NCBI RefSeq assembly: GCF_900101465.1
Contig: NZ_FMZM01000011.1
Location: 1 to 64,000, forward strand
Reading direction: 5' to 3'
From: Nocardioides lianchengensis
GTDB lineage: Bacteria > Actinomycetota > Actinomycetes > Propionibacteriales > Nocardioidaceae
DNA length: 64,000 bases
Shown: in pieces, positions 51,871 to 59,259 of the stretch
Position numbering within the stretch: position 1 is the stretch's first letter
How the letters are laid out: each line of letters begins with the position of its first letter
Notes under the pieces: generated by a model
Seen by the model: the letters and a program-made list of their open reading frames with translations, nothing else
Told to the model about the DNA's origin: nothing
Databases searched by the model: none
Made by a program: the position numbers and the translations under genes

Positions 51871-52014
51871 GATGTGGCTCCTGAGGAGTCCGGTCGCCGC
51901 TCGGTTCGCGGCTGCTCTGACGCGGACCCGACGGCGAGGAGAGAGACGGGCGCCGTGAACCTAAGGAGGTCTCTTTACGACGGCGCGTCGATCGTGCGTC
52001 GGCCATGTTTCGGG

Positions 52015-52033
52015 TTGTCAGGTTGTATGACAA
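52015..52033. promoter_or_regulatory. dyad TTGTCA-N7-TGACAA between hydrolase and moaD-like genes
   Basis: A perfect 6-bp inverted repeat, with TTGTATGACAA overlapping its right part, which resembles GntR-family operators. It lies 145 bp upstream of the hydrolase start and beyond the end of the moaD-like gene, in the 177-bp gap 51871-52047 that otherwise holds AGGAG near the hydrolase start. Confidence 0.4.
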
Positions 52034-52047
52034 TCTCCGACGGGCGC

Positions 52048-52350
52048 TCAGCCTCCGGCGAACGGCGGCAGCAGCTCGACCGAGGAGCCGGGCTCGACCA
52101 GCAGCGTCTCGGGGTCGGCGGAGCCCACCGGCCGGTCGTCGACCAGCACCGAGCAGGCCCGGACGACCTCCCCGAGAGTCGTGCCGGGGTGCAGGTCGAC
52201 CACCCGGCGGACCAGCTCGGCCAGCCGGACCGGACCGCTCACCGGCAGCTCGTCCTGCGCCACGCCGGCCGCCGCCTTGGCCGCGGCCCAGTAACGAACG
52301 CGAATGAGTTCGGTCTCATTTGACCCAACTCCACCCGATGTGTCCGTCAC
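52048..52350 (-). CDS. moaD: MoaD/ThiS-family sulfur carrier protein
   Basis: The 100-residue product has the ubiquitin-like sulfur-carrier pattern IRVRYWAAAKAAAGV, LAELVRRVVDLHPG, SVLVDDRPVG and ends PPFAGG, with the C-terminal Gly-Gly used for thiocarboxylation in molybdopterin or thiamine synthesis. PPFAGG favours MoaD. GTG start at 52350; an internal GTG eight codons in is another option. It is divergent from the glnR-like gene, an arrangement I associate with the actinobacterial glnR-mshD region. Confidence 0.85.
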   Translation of the reverse strand: MTDTSGGVGSNETELIRVRYWAAAKAAAGVAQDELPVSGPVRLAELVRRVVDLHPGTTLGEVVRACSVLVDDRPVGSADPETLLVEPGSSVELLPPFAGG

Positions 52351-52434
52351 GTTTCGGTATTCTTCCCTACAGCATCAAGACCGAGGCCCAGCGTTGCGTT
52401 TCGGTTCCCGCCCCATTGTCGGGAGGAAACCCAG

Positions 52435-53181
52435 ATGAGCACCCTGCTTCTGCTGACCAGTGCCCTGCAGCCCTCGGCCGAGGTCCTGCCCGGTCTCGCC
52501 CTGCTGGGCCACCAGGTCAAGATCCTCCCCGCCGAGGGGAGCGCCCTGCTGGAGGCCCCGGACTCCGACCTGCTGCTCGTGGACGGTCGTCAGGACCTGG
52601 CCCACGCCCGCGACCTGTGCCGGCTGATCCGCACCACCGGCACCGACGTCCCCGTCCTGCTCGTCGTCACCGAGGGCGGCCTGGCCGTCGTCAGCCACGA
52701 CTGGGGCATGGACGACGTCGTCCTGCACACCTGCGGCCCCGCCGAGCTGGAGGCCCGCATCAAGCTGGCCATCGGGCGGCTCAACGCCCGCCGCGAGGCC
52801 GCCGACCCCGACGCCCACGTCATCCGCTCCGGCGAGGTCGTCGTCGACGACGCGACCTACACCGCCAAGGTGGGCGGTCGCGCCCTCGACCTGACCTTCA
52901 AGGAGTTCGAGCTCCTGAAGTTCCTGGCCCAGCACCCCGGTCGCGTCTTCAGCCGCCAGCAGCTGCTCCAGGAGGTCTGGGGCTACGACTACTTCGGCGG
53001 CACCCGCACCGTCGACGTCCACGTACGCCGCCTCCGCGCCAAGCTCGGCCCCGAGAACGAGACCCTGATCGGCACCGTCCGCAACGTCGGCTACCGGTTC
53101 GTGCTCCCGACCAAGGAGACCGCCAAGGCCGAGGCCGACGCGCGCAGCACGACCCCGGCCGGGGAGTCCGTCGACGCCTGA
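52435..53181 (+). CDS. glnR: GlnR-like OmpR-family orphan response regulator
   Basis: The 248-residue protein has a receiver-like N-terminus (LLLLTSALQPSAEVLPGLALLG, DSDLLLVDGRQDLAHAR) that is atypical, as in GlnR, and a winged-helix C-terminus (LDLTFKEFELLKFLAQHPGRVFSRQQLLQEVWGYDYFGGTRTVDVHVRRLRAKLG). The opening and DNA-binding region match the actinobacterial nitrogen regulator GlnR closely. Its linkage to mshD matches what I recall for Mycobacterium (Rv0818-Rv0819). GGGAGGAAA sits upstream of the ATG. Two GTTTCGGT direct repeats (52351-52358 and 52398-52405) lie in the 84-bp divergent gap to moaD. Confidence 0.85.
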   Translation: MSTLLLLTSALQPSAEVLPGLALLGHQVKILPAEGSALLEAPDSDLLLVDGRQDLAHARDLCRLIRTTGTDVPVLLVVTEGGLAVVSHDWGMDDVVLHTCGPAELEARIKLAIGRLNARREAADPDAHVIRSGEVVVDDATYTAKVGGRALDLTFKEFELLKFLAQHPGRVFSRQQLLQEVWGYDYFGGTRTVDVHVRRLRAKLGPENETLIGTVRNVGYRFVLPTKETAKAEADARSTTPAGESVDA

Positions 53182-53184
53182 TCC

Positions 53185-53235
53185 ATGATCGTGGAGCCGC
53201 GCACGCACCTGGTGCGTGTGCCACTCCACGGTCAT
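53185..53235. repeat. 51-bp palindromic repeat, copy 1 (flanks DUF559 gene)
   Basis: GATCGTGGAGC...GCACGCACC-TGGTGCGTG...CTCCACGGTC is itself a palindrome and is matched, in inverted order, by copy 2 at 54239-54287. The stop codon of the gene at 53232 lies within it. Confidence 0.8.
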
Positions 53236-54182
53236 GCGGCCTCCCCCGCGGTGCAGTCAGGCCCGCACGCCTGCACCTCGCCCGCCCAGCCGTGCCTCCG
53301 GAACAGGCGGGCGAGCCTGCCCGCGGTCCGGCACGGCCGGTCGAAGACCTGGGCCCAGCGGATGCGGACGCTCTCATCGCCCTCCACCCGAGCGTCGAGA
53401 TCCCGGTCCGCATCCCGACCGGCGCCCTGCCATCCGGCGTGGCCCAGCTGTCCGTCCAGCTCGACCACCACACCGAGGTCGTCGTAGGACGCATCCCGGT
53501 ACTCGACGCCACCATCGCCTCTCCGCGGCGCCTGGCGTCGCGGGGTCGGCAGGCCGTGCGGTCTCTCGACCAGGTTCCAGAAGCCCTGCTCGAGGACCGA
53601 GCAGGCGCCGCCCTCGAGGTCGTCGAGCACCGCCGCGACCCAGGCTCGTCGATTCATCCGGGCTCGTGCGACGAGCTGGGCCCGCAGACGCGGCGCCGTC
53701 GTACGACGCGAGCCGACGGCGTCGCTGAGCAGGCGGATGACCTCGCTCTCCGACCCGGCCCGGTCGACCCGCTCGAGCACGTTCGGCTCCACCCGCAGCC
53801 GCGGCGGACTGGTCGTCCAGCGCACCAGCTCCTGCAAGCCGACCATCCGGTGGATCCGCACGTCCGGCGCTCCCGACACACGTCGGGTCCGGTCCACCGC
53901 GACGTGGATCACCGCGTCGGGGTCAGGATCGGACTCCGCCGACTCCAGGCAGAGGGCCGCTGGGCCGGCGTGCAGCACCGCGGCCCATGCGCGCTGGGAC
54001 CAGGTGAGCGGGCCGGTGTGGTCGACGTACACCCTCCGGTGGACCCGGACGATCTCGCGCCGCCGCAACATCCGGTCGAGGTCGTGACGCTGCAGACCCG
54101 CAGCCCGCAGTTGCGACCAGGTCGCCACCCCGTCCTGGCCCACGAGCACCGCTCGCACCTCCGCCCGTGTCTCAGCGTCCAC
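53232..54182 (-). CDS. AbiEi-like HTH / DUF559 endonuclease-like protein
   Basis: The 316-residue product has an N-terminal AbiEi-like helix-turn-helix (GVATWSQLRAAGLQRHDLDRMLRRREIVRVHRRVYVDH), a middle region and a C-terminal DUF559-like nuclease fold (VEYRDASYDDLGVVVELDGQLGHAGWQGAGRDADRDLDARVEG, VRIRWAQVFDRPCRTAGRLARLFR). The D...E/D-x-K-like catalytic residues are not all clearly present. GTG chosen because AAGG lies 8 bases upstream; the frame continues to 55091 but that part overlaps mshD. The gene sits between two inverted copies of a palindromic repeat and interrupts the glnR-mshD pair. Confidence 0.8.
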   Translation of the reverse strand: MDAETRAEVRAVLVGQDGVATWSQLRAAGLQRHDLDRMLRRREIVRVHRRVYVDHTGPLTWSQRAWAAVLHAGPAALCLESAESDPDPDAVIHVAVDRTRRVSGAPDVRIHRMVGLQELVRWTTSPPRLRVEPNVLERVDRAGSESEVIRLLSDAVGSRRTTAPRLRAQLVARARMNRRAWVAAVLDDLEGGACSVLEQGFWNLVERPHGLPTPRRQAPRRGDGGVEYRDASYDDLGVVVELDGQLGHAGWQGAGRDADRDLDARVEGDESVRIRWAQVFDRPCRTAGRLARLFRRHGWAGEVQACGPDCTAGEAA

Positions 54183-54238
54183 CGGATCACCTTGTCCGGA
54201 CCGGCCGACCTCAGCCACCGTGGACGGCCGGCCTGTGG

Positions 54239-54287
54239 ATGACCGTGGAGTCCTGCGCGCACCAGGTGCGTGCCCCGCTCCACGATG
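54239..54287. repeat. palindromic repeat, copy 2 (inverted, flanks DUF559 gene)
   Basis: The reverse complement of this stretch (CATCGTGGAGCGGGGCACGC, then ACCTGGTGCG, then CTCCACGGTCAT) aligns with copy 1 at 53185-53235 over almost its full length. It abuts the mshD promoter. Confidence 0.8.
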
Positions 54288-54295
54288 CGTCCGCC

Positions 54296-54301
54296 TAGGC
54301 T
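54296..54301 (+). promoter_or_regulatory. candidate -10 (TAGGCT) for leaderless mshD transcript
   Basis: TAGGCT is followed by 7 bases and then the GTG start at 54309. The same arrangement occurs before other genes here (5351, 57047, 61731). Confidence 0.45.
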
Positions 54302-54308
54302 CGCGGAC

Positions 54309-55109
54309 GTGAGCATCGAGGAGATCGCCGCCGAGGCCGAGGCGTACGACGGCGCCGCGCCGCTGGACGAGGCCACCCTGCTGACCCTGCGCCACCACCC
54401 CGAGCGGGTGCGCGCGCAGGAGGACGCCGACGGGTTCGCGCTGCTCGTCGACCGCGAGCTGAGCCTGGTCGTGCGGCCCGAGGCCCGCGGGCGGGGTCTG
54501 GGCCGGGGGCTGCTCGAGCGGGCGCTGGCCGACGCCGGGGACGGCGAGCTGCTCGCCTGGTCGCACGGCCACCACCCGGCCGCCGCGGCGCTCGCGTCGT
54601 CGTACGACTTCACGCAGGTGCGGGACCTGTGGGTGATGCGCCGACCGCTGGGCGACCTGCCGCCGCTGCCCTCGTCGGACGTCGAGGTCCGCGGCTACCG
54701 GCCGGCGGACGCGGCGGACGTCGTCCGGGTCAACGCCGCCGCCTTCGCCCACCACCCGGAGCAAGGCGCGATGGACGAGGCCAACCTGGCCGAGCGGATG
54801 GCCGAGGACTGGTTCGACCCGGCGGGGCTGCTGATCGCGGAGCGCGACGGCGCCGTCGTCGGCTTCCACTGGACCAAGCACCACACCCCCGCGCTCGGCG
54901 AGGTGTACGTCGTCGGCGTCGACCCGGCCGCCCAGGGCGGCGGGCTCGGCAAGCTGCTGACCCTCGCCGGGCTGCACCACCTCGCGACCACCGGGCACAC
55001 CGAGGTGCTGCTGTACGTCGAGTCCGACAACGCGCCGGCCGTCCGCGTCTACTCCGGCCTGGGCTTCACCCACGCCCCCGCCGACACCCACGTCCAGTAC
55101 CGCCGATAG
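54309..55109 (+). CDS. mshD: mycothiol synthase (tandem GNAT acetyltransferase)
   Basis: The 266-residue enzyme adds the acetyl group in the last step of mycothiol synthesis. It carries two GNAT units; the C-terminal one reads LGEVYVVGVDPAAQGGGLGKLLTLAGLHHL, then VLLYVESDNAPAVRVYSGLGF, hallmarks of MshD, and the N-terminal one has RPEARGRGLGRGLLERAL. The length is somewhat shorter than the roughly 300 residues usual for the family. GTG start supported by TAGGCT at -13; no clear ribosome binding site, so probably leaderless. Its stop is inside a bidirectional terminator shared with ygfZ. Confidence 0.92.
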   Translation: MSIEEIAAEAEAYDGAAPLDEATLLTLRHHPERVRAQEDADGFALLVDRELSLVVRPEARGRGLGRGLLERALADAGDGELLAWSHGHHPAAAALASSYDFTQVRDLWVMRRPLGDLPPLPSSDVEVRGYRPADAADVVRVNAAAFAHHPEQGAMDEANLAERMAEDWFDPAGLLIAERDGAVVGFHWTKHHTPALGEVYVVGVDPAAQGGGLGKLLTLAGLHHLATTGHTEVLLYVESDNAPAVRVYSGLGFTHAPADTHVQYRR

Positions 55110-55158
55110 TCCCTGACCGTCGGCAGGTCCCGGACCTGCGGAAGGTCAGGGACTATCG
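55104..55158. terminator. bidirectional terminator between mshD and ygfZ
   Basis: CGATAGTCCCTGACC / GGTCAGGGACTATCG forms a perfect 15-bp outer stem, and GCAGGTCC / GGACCTGC an inner stem. It overlaps the mshD stop and ends 2 bp before the ygfZ stop. Confidence 0.9.
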
Positions 55159-55160
55159 AC

Positions 55161-56120
55161 TCAGCGCAGGCGCGGGCGGACGTGCAGGCCGACCTCGGGG
55201 TCGACCACGACCTCCTGGGCGGCGACCAGGCCGTCGACCTCGAGCGTCGCGTCGAGGGCCACGTTGCGCTTGACGAGCGCGAGGGCGATCGGGCCGAGCT
55301 CGTGGTGGCGGGCGGAGGTGCCGACCCGGCCGATCGCCTTGCCGCCGGCGTCTCCCGCCAGGACCAGGTCGGAGCCGACCGCGGGCAGCCGGTTCTCGGA
55401 GCCGTCGAGGTGGAGCAGGGTCAGCCGACGGGGCGGGCGGCCGAGGGTGTGCACCCGGGCGACCGTCTCCTGCCCGCGGTAGCAGCCCTTGTCGAGGTGG
55501 ACCGACGGGCCGATCCAGCCGGCCTCGTTGGGAATCGTGCGGGCGTCGGTGTCGAGGCCGTGGCGCGGCTCGCCCCGGGCGATCCGGAGCGCCTCGAACG
55601 CCCAGGTGCCGGCGGCCGGCCCGGCCGCGTCGGCGTACGTCGCCAGCTGGTCGCGCGGGATCAGCTCGTAGGCGTCGTACCAGCCGGTGCCGGTGGTCGA
55701 CGACGGCCGCCAGGTGACCGCGAGGTCCTCCACGAGCGTGACCTCGACGCGCATCATGAACCGCATCCGGTCCAGCCAGGCGACCAGGGCCGCGCCGGTG
55801 CCGGGCTCGGTGTGGGCGGTGAACGACTCGCCGTCGTCGACGCCGACGAAGGCGTGCTCGACGTGCCCCTGCGGGCTGAGCACCAGCGCCCCGGTCCACT
55901 GCTTCGGACCGAGCGCGTCGAGGTGCTGGGTGGTGAGGGAGTGCAGCCAGGTCAGCCGGTCCGGGCCGGTCACGCGCAGGACGTCGCGGTGGGAGAGGTC
56001 GACGAACCCCTCGCCGGCGTCGAGCAGCCGCTGCTCGCCGTACAGGGAGCCGTAGTGGGCCGCCACGGGCGCGTCGATCCCGTCACCGGCCACTGCTCCG
56101 GGAAGGTCGAGCAGGGTCAT
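55161..56120 (-). CDS. ygfZ: folate-binding protein YgfZ (GcvT-like, Fe-S cluster assembly)
   Basis: The 319-residue product shows the GcvT-like fold of YgfZ with the diagnostic motif KGCYRGQETVARVHTLG and an N-terminal region LTWLHSLTTQHL, GHVEHAFVGVDDGESF. YgfZ-type proteins bind folate and help mature or repair Fe-S enzymes. GAGGAG lies 8 bases before the ATG at 56120, which overlaps the TGA of the Fur gene (ATGA). A GTG three codons upstream is less well placed. Confidence 0.93.
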   Translation of the reverse strand: MTLLDLPGAVAGDGIDAPVAAHYGSLYGEQRLLDAGEGFVDLSHRDVLRVTGPDRLTWLHSLTTQHLDALGPKQWTGALVLSPQGHVEHAFVGVDDGESFTAHTEPGTGAALVAWLDRMRFMMRVEVTLVEDLAVTWRPSSTTGTGWYDAYELIPRDQLATYADAAGPAAGTWAFEALRIARGEPRHGLDTDARTIPNEAGWIGPSVHLDKGCYRGQETVARVHTLGRPPRRLTLLHLDGSENRLPAVGSDLVLAGDAGGKAIGRVGTSARHHELGPIALALVKRNVALDATLEVDGLVAAQEVVVDPEVGLHVRPRLR

Positions 56121-56530
56121 GACGGGCACTCCTCGCAGTCGCCGAACACGGTCAGGTGGCCCACGTCGGCCACGAACCCCTTCTGGGACCGCAGCGCCTC
56201 GACGAACGGCTGCACCATCTCCGGGTCAACCGACTCCACGCGCCCGCAATTCCGGCAGACCAGGTGGAAGTGGGTGTGCCCCGTCACCGCGTGGTACGTC
56301 GGGGCGCGGTCCGAGAGGTGCGCGTGCCGCACCAGGCCGAGCTCCTCGAGGACCTCGAGGGTGCGGTAGACGGTGGAGATGTTGACCGCGGTCGAGTGGG
56401 TGCGGACCTCGGCGTACACCTCGTCGGGGGTGGCGTGCCGCAACGTCTCGACGGCACCGAGGATCAGCTCGCGCTGGGGGGTGAGCCGGTAGCCGCTCCC
56501 CCGCAGCCGGGACCTCAGGTCGTCGCTCAT
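56117..56530 (-). CDS. Fur-family metalloregulator (Nur-like)
   Basis: The 137-residue protein has a winged-helix DNA-binding half (GSGYRLTPQRELILGAVETLRHATPDEVY, VNISTVYRTLEVLEELGLVRHAHL) and a dimerisation half with the His-rich metal site TGHTHFHLVCRNCGRVE and a second Cys pair at the end (CEEC). The opening and HAHLSDRAPTYH region resemble the nickel regulator Nur of Streptomyces; the metal is not proven by sequence. It is translationally coupled to ygfZ downstream and follows the nitrobindin gene by 11 bp. Confidence 0.9.
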   Translation of the reverse strand: MSDDLRSRLRGSGYRLTPQRELILGAVETLRHATPDEVYAEVRTHSTAVNISTVYRTLEVLEELGLVRHAHLSDRAPTYHAVTGHTHFHLVCRNCGRVESVDPEMVQPFVEALRSQKGFVADVGHLTVFGDCEECPS

Positions 56531-56541
56531 GGCCGGTCCCC

Positions 56542-57036
56542 TCAGGCCCGCTGCAGCCGAGCCCAGGTGTGCGGCTGCAGCTCCTGGCCGGCCATCTCGA
56601 CGTCGTTGGCGTAGAGCAGGTCGCCCTCGACGTTGCCGTACATGCGGTGGGCGGAGGTGACCTCCTTGGCCGTCTCGGTCGAGCCGATCCCGGCCGTGCG
56701 CAGCTCGATCTTGCCACCCTCGGCCTGGCCGTACCAGATCTCGCTCAGCCCGGTGTTGTGCGTCAGCACGACCTCCAGCTTCCCCCCGGGCAGGGCCCGC
56801 CAGAAGCCGGTCTCCAGGGCGCCCTCGCGGACCTTCTCGCCCTGCTCGTCGATGATCCAGGAGCGGGAGAAGTAGTGGAAGAACGGCCGCCCGTCGTGGG
56901 TGAAGATCAGCTCCTGGCCGAACTGGAAGCCCTCGATGGTGGGGTAGTCGCCGTGCCCGTTGCCGCGCCAGGTGCCGAGCAGCCAGGCGATCGGGCCGCA
57001 GTCGGGGTGCAGGTTCTCGGGGATCTCGAACGGCAT
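56542..57036 (-). CDS. nitrobindin-family heme protein (FABP-like, DUF1794)
   Basis: The 164-residue beta-barrel protein has the family motif LLGTWRGNGHGDYPT and a C-terminal heme-ligand His region (LQPHTWARLQRA). Nitrobindins bind ferric heme and isomerise peroxynitrite to nitrate. The same family sits close to ygfZ and glnR-mshD in mycobacteria (Rv0813c as I recall). A TAGACT box 6 bases before the ATG suggests a leaderless mRNA. First gene of nitrobindin-fur-ygfZ. Confidence 0.92.
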   Translation of the reverse strand: MPFEIPENLHPDCGPIAWLLGTWRGNGHGDYPTIEGFQFGQELIFTHDGRPFFHYFSRSWIIDEQGEKVREGALETGFWRALPGGKLEVVLTHNTGLSEIWYGQAEGGKIELRTAGIGSTETAKEVTSAHRMYGNVEGDLLYANDVEMAGQELQPHTWARLQRA

Positions 57037-57042
57037 GGACCC

Positions 57043-57052
57043 AGTCTAGAGT
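57043..57052. promoter_or_regulatory. overlapping divergent -10 boxes for nitrobindin and DsrE genes
   Basis: On the plus strand TAGAGT (57047-57052) is 6 bases before GTG 57059; on the minus strand TAGACT (57048-57043) is 6 bases before ATG 57036. The boxes share the TA at 57047-57048 in a 22-bp gap. Confidence 0.6.
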
Positions 57053-57058
57053 CGCAGC

Positions 57059-57421
57059 GTGGTCCGTCCTCTTCTCGTCAAGGTCACCTGCGGCGCCGAC
57101 GACCCCGAGCGCGCCAACCAGGGCTTCACGGTCGCCTCGCTGGCGGTCGCCGCCGGCGCCGAGGTGTCGCTCTGGCTCTCCGGCGAGTCGGTCTGGGCGG
57201 CGGTCGCCGGCCGCGAGGACCCGTTCACCCTCGAGCACGCCGCCTCGCCCCGCGCGCTGGTCGCGGCGGTCCGCGCCGCCGGCACGGTGACGGTGTGCAG
57301 CCAGTGCGCGGCCCGGCGCGGCATCACCGAGGCCGACCTCGACGAGGGCGCCCGGATCGCCGGCGCCGCGGTGTTCGTCGAGGAGGCGCTGCGCGCGGAC
57401 GTCCAGGCGCTCGTCTACTAA
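57059..57421 (+). CDS. DsrE-family protein
   Basis: The 120-residue product matches DsrE-like proteins: LLVKVTCGADDPERANQGFTVASLAVAAGAEVSLWLSGESVW and VTVCSQCAARRGI. In sulfur metabolism some family members carry sulfur on a conserved Cys; the Cys pair CSQC here is a candidate, though a sulfur-transfer role is not shown. GTG start with no ribosome binding site and a TAGAGT box 6 bases upstream, so likely leaderless. Divergent from nitrobindin by 22 bp. Confidence 0.85.
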   Translation: MVRPLLVKVTCGADDPERANQGFTVASLAVAAGAEVSLWLSGESVWAAVAGREDPFTLEHAASPRALVAAVRAAGTVTVCSQCAARRGITEADLDEGARIAGAAVFVEEALRADVQALVY

Positions 57422-57453
57422 ACGACGTACGGCGGCCTGCCGATGACCCCACC

Positions 57454-59241
57454 ATGGTCCTCGTGTCCTCGCTCCGCGCCGCCCTGCTGACGGCTCTCCT
57501 CATCCTCGCCGGTCTCCTCGTCCCCGCCCCGGCCCACGCGGCCGCCCCGGCCCGGCTGGCGGTCGCCCCGGCCGCACCGGTGGCCGGCGAGCGGGTGGTG
57601 GTGACCGGCACCGTCGGCAGCGCCCGGCCGGTCCGTCTCCAGGCCCGGGCCGGCCGCGGCTGGCGGGTCCTCGCGACGGGCCGCAGCTCGCGGGCCGGCC
57701 GGTTCACCGTCACGACGACCCTCGCCGCGACCAGCACCCTGCGGGTGCTCGCCCCGCGCAGCGGGCGGAGGAAGCAGGTCGTGACCGCGGAGCGCGTCGT
57801 CCCGGTCGCGGCCCAGTCCGCCCGGCTGACCCTCATCGGCACCGGCACCAGCGGTACGGCGACCGCCGCCATCAGCCCGGTCCGCGCCGGCCGGCCGGTC
57901 CTCCTCGAGGCGCTCTCCGGGGGCGCCTGGCGCACCGTCGGTGCGGCCGCCGGCCAGTCGGCCCGCGGCGGCGTCAGCTGGTCGCTGAGCGGGCTGCCGC
58001 GCGCGGAGTCGCGGTCCTACCGGGTCCGGGTGCCCGCCTGGCGCGGCATCCCGTCGTACACGGGCGGGGTCGTGGGATTCCGTCCGACGCCGGTCACCTG
58101 GGCCGTGCCGCAGGAGGTCGAGGCGCTGGCCATCGACACGACCGGCGGCGCGCCCGTCGAGAGCAAGGACACCTATGTCGCCGGGGCGATGACCCTCGAC
58201 GGGGCCACGCGTCCGCTGAGGATCAAGGGGCGCGGCAACAGCACCTGGGGCTGGCCGAAGAAGCCCTACCGGATCAAGCTCGACAGTGCCGCGTCGCTGC
58301 TCGGGCTGCCGGCCGAGAAGGACTGGGCGCTGCTCGCCAACCACGGCGACCCCAGCCTGCTGCGCAACTGGGCGGCCTTCGCCCTGGCCGACCGGACCCG
58401 GCTGGGCTGGAACCCGCACGGTCGCTTCGTCGACCTGACGCTGAACGGCGTCGCGCTGGGCAGCTACCTGCTCGTCGAGGTGGTCGAGCGGGCCCCGCAG
58501 CGGGTCGCGCTGCCGGAGGACGGGCTGCTGCTCGAGGTCGACGAGCGCTACAGCTGGTCCGGCGAGCCCGGCTACACCACCGAGCGCGGCATGCCGATCG
58601 CCTACAAGGACCCCGACGACCCGACCGCGGCGCAGGTCGCCGAGCTGACCGCCCGCCTCGAGGGCTTCGAGGACGTGCTGGCGTCGATCGGCGAGGACCC
58701 GGAGGCCGACTGGTCGTCGTACGTCGACACGGCGTCGTTCGTCGACTGGTACCTCGTGCAGGAGCTCTTCAAGAACCTCGACGCCGACTTCTACTCCAGC
58801 ATCTACCTGACCTGGCAGCCCGGTCAGCCGTTCCGGATGGGCCCGGTCTGGGACTTCGACCTGAGCAGCGGGTTCGACGGCTGGTTCGGCGAGGAGTACG
58901 GCGCCCCCACGGGCTGGTACATCCGCGGCGACGGGAGCGCCGGACCGGGCGACCACGCCCGGCACGACACGCACTGGCTGACCCGGCTGCTGGACGACCC
59001 CGCGTTCGCGGCCCTGGTCGAGGCCCGGTGGGCCACCTTCGCCCCGATCGCCCGGGACCTGGTGGCCCAGCTCCCCGCGGCGAGCGCGGTCATCCACGAC
59101 TCCGCGGCCGCCGACCTGGCGCGGTGGCCGGACCGGCCGTGGGGCGGGATGGTCCACGGGGCGGACCACCCCGAGGAGGTCGCCTACCTCGCCGGCTGGC
59201 TCGACGCCCGGATCACCTGGCTGGACGGTCAGCTGTCCTGA
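57454..59241 (+). CDS. secreted CotH-kinase-like protein
   Basis: The 595-residue product has a signal peptide (VSSLRAALLTALLILAGLLVPAPAHA, cleavage about residue 29), an N-terminal Ig-like region of about 180 residues, and a CotH-like domain from about 220 with the typical opening LRIKGRGNSTWGWPKKPYRIKLD, then WALLANHGDPSLLRNWAAF, YLLVEVVERAPQRV and MGPVWDFDLSSGFDGW. CotH kinases are atypical kinases of spore coat and secreted polymers; an activity for this one is not tested. It starts 32 bp after the DsrE gene without a clear ribosome binding site. Confidence 0.88.
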   Translation: MVLVSSLRAALLTALLILAGLLVPAPAHAAAPARLAVAPAAPVAGERVVVTGTVGSARPVRLQARAGRGWRVLATGRSSRAGRFTVTTTLAATSTLRVLAPRSGRRKQVVTAERVVPVAAQSARLTLIGTGTSGTATAAISPVRAGRPVLLEALSGGAWRTVGAAAGQSARGGVSWSLSGLPRAESRSYRVRVPAWRGIPSYTGGVVGFRPTPVTWAVPQEVEALAIDTTGGAPVESKDTYVAGAMTLDGATRPLRIKGRGNSTWGWPKKPYRIKLDSAASLLGLPAEKDWALLANHGDPSLLRNWAAFALADRTRLGWNPHGRFVDLTLNGVALGSYLLVEVVERAPQRVALPEDGLLLEVDERYSWSGEPGYTTERGMPIAYKDPDDPTAAQVAELTARLEGFEDVLASIGEDPEADWSSYVDTASFVDWYLVQELFKNLDADFYSSIYLTWQPGQPFRMGPVWDFDLSSGFDGWFGEEYGAPTGWYIRGDGSAGPGDHARHDTHWLTRLLDDPAFAALVEARWATFAPIARDLVAQLPAASAVIHDSAAADLARWPDRPWGGMVHGADHPEEVAYLAGWLDARITWLDGQLS

Positions 59242-59259
59242 CCGCCCAGCCGGTGACGG

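Noticed and set aside
54183..55091. N-terminal extension of the DUF559-type gene across mshD
   Set aside because: The frame stays open on the minus strand but overlaps mshD entirely; GTG 54182 has a ribosome binding site.
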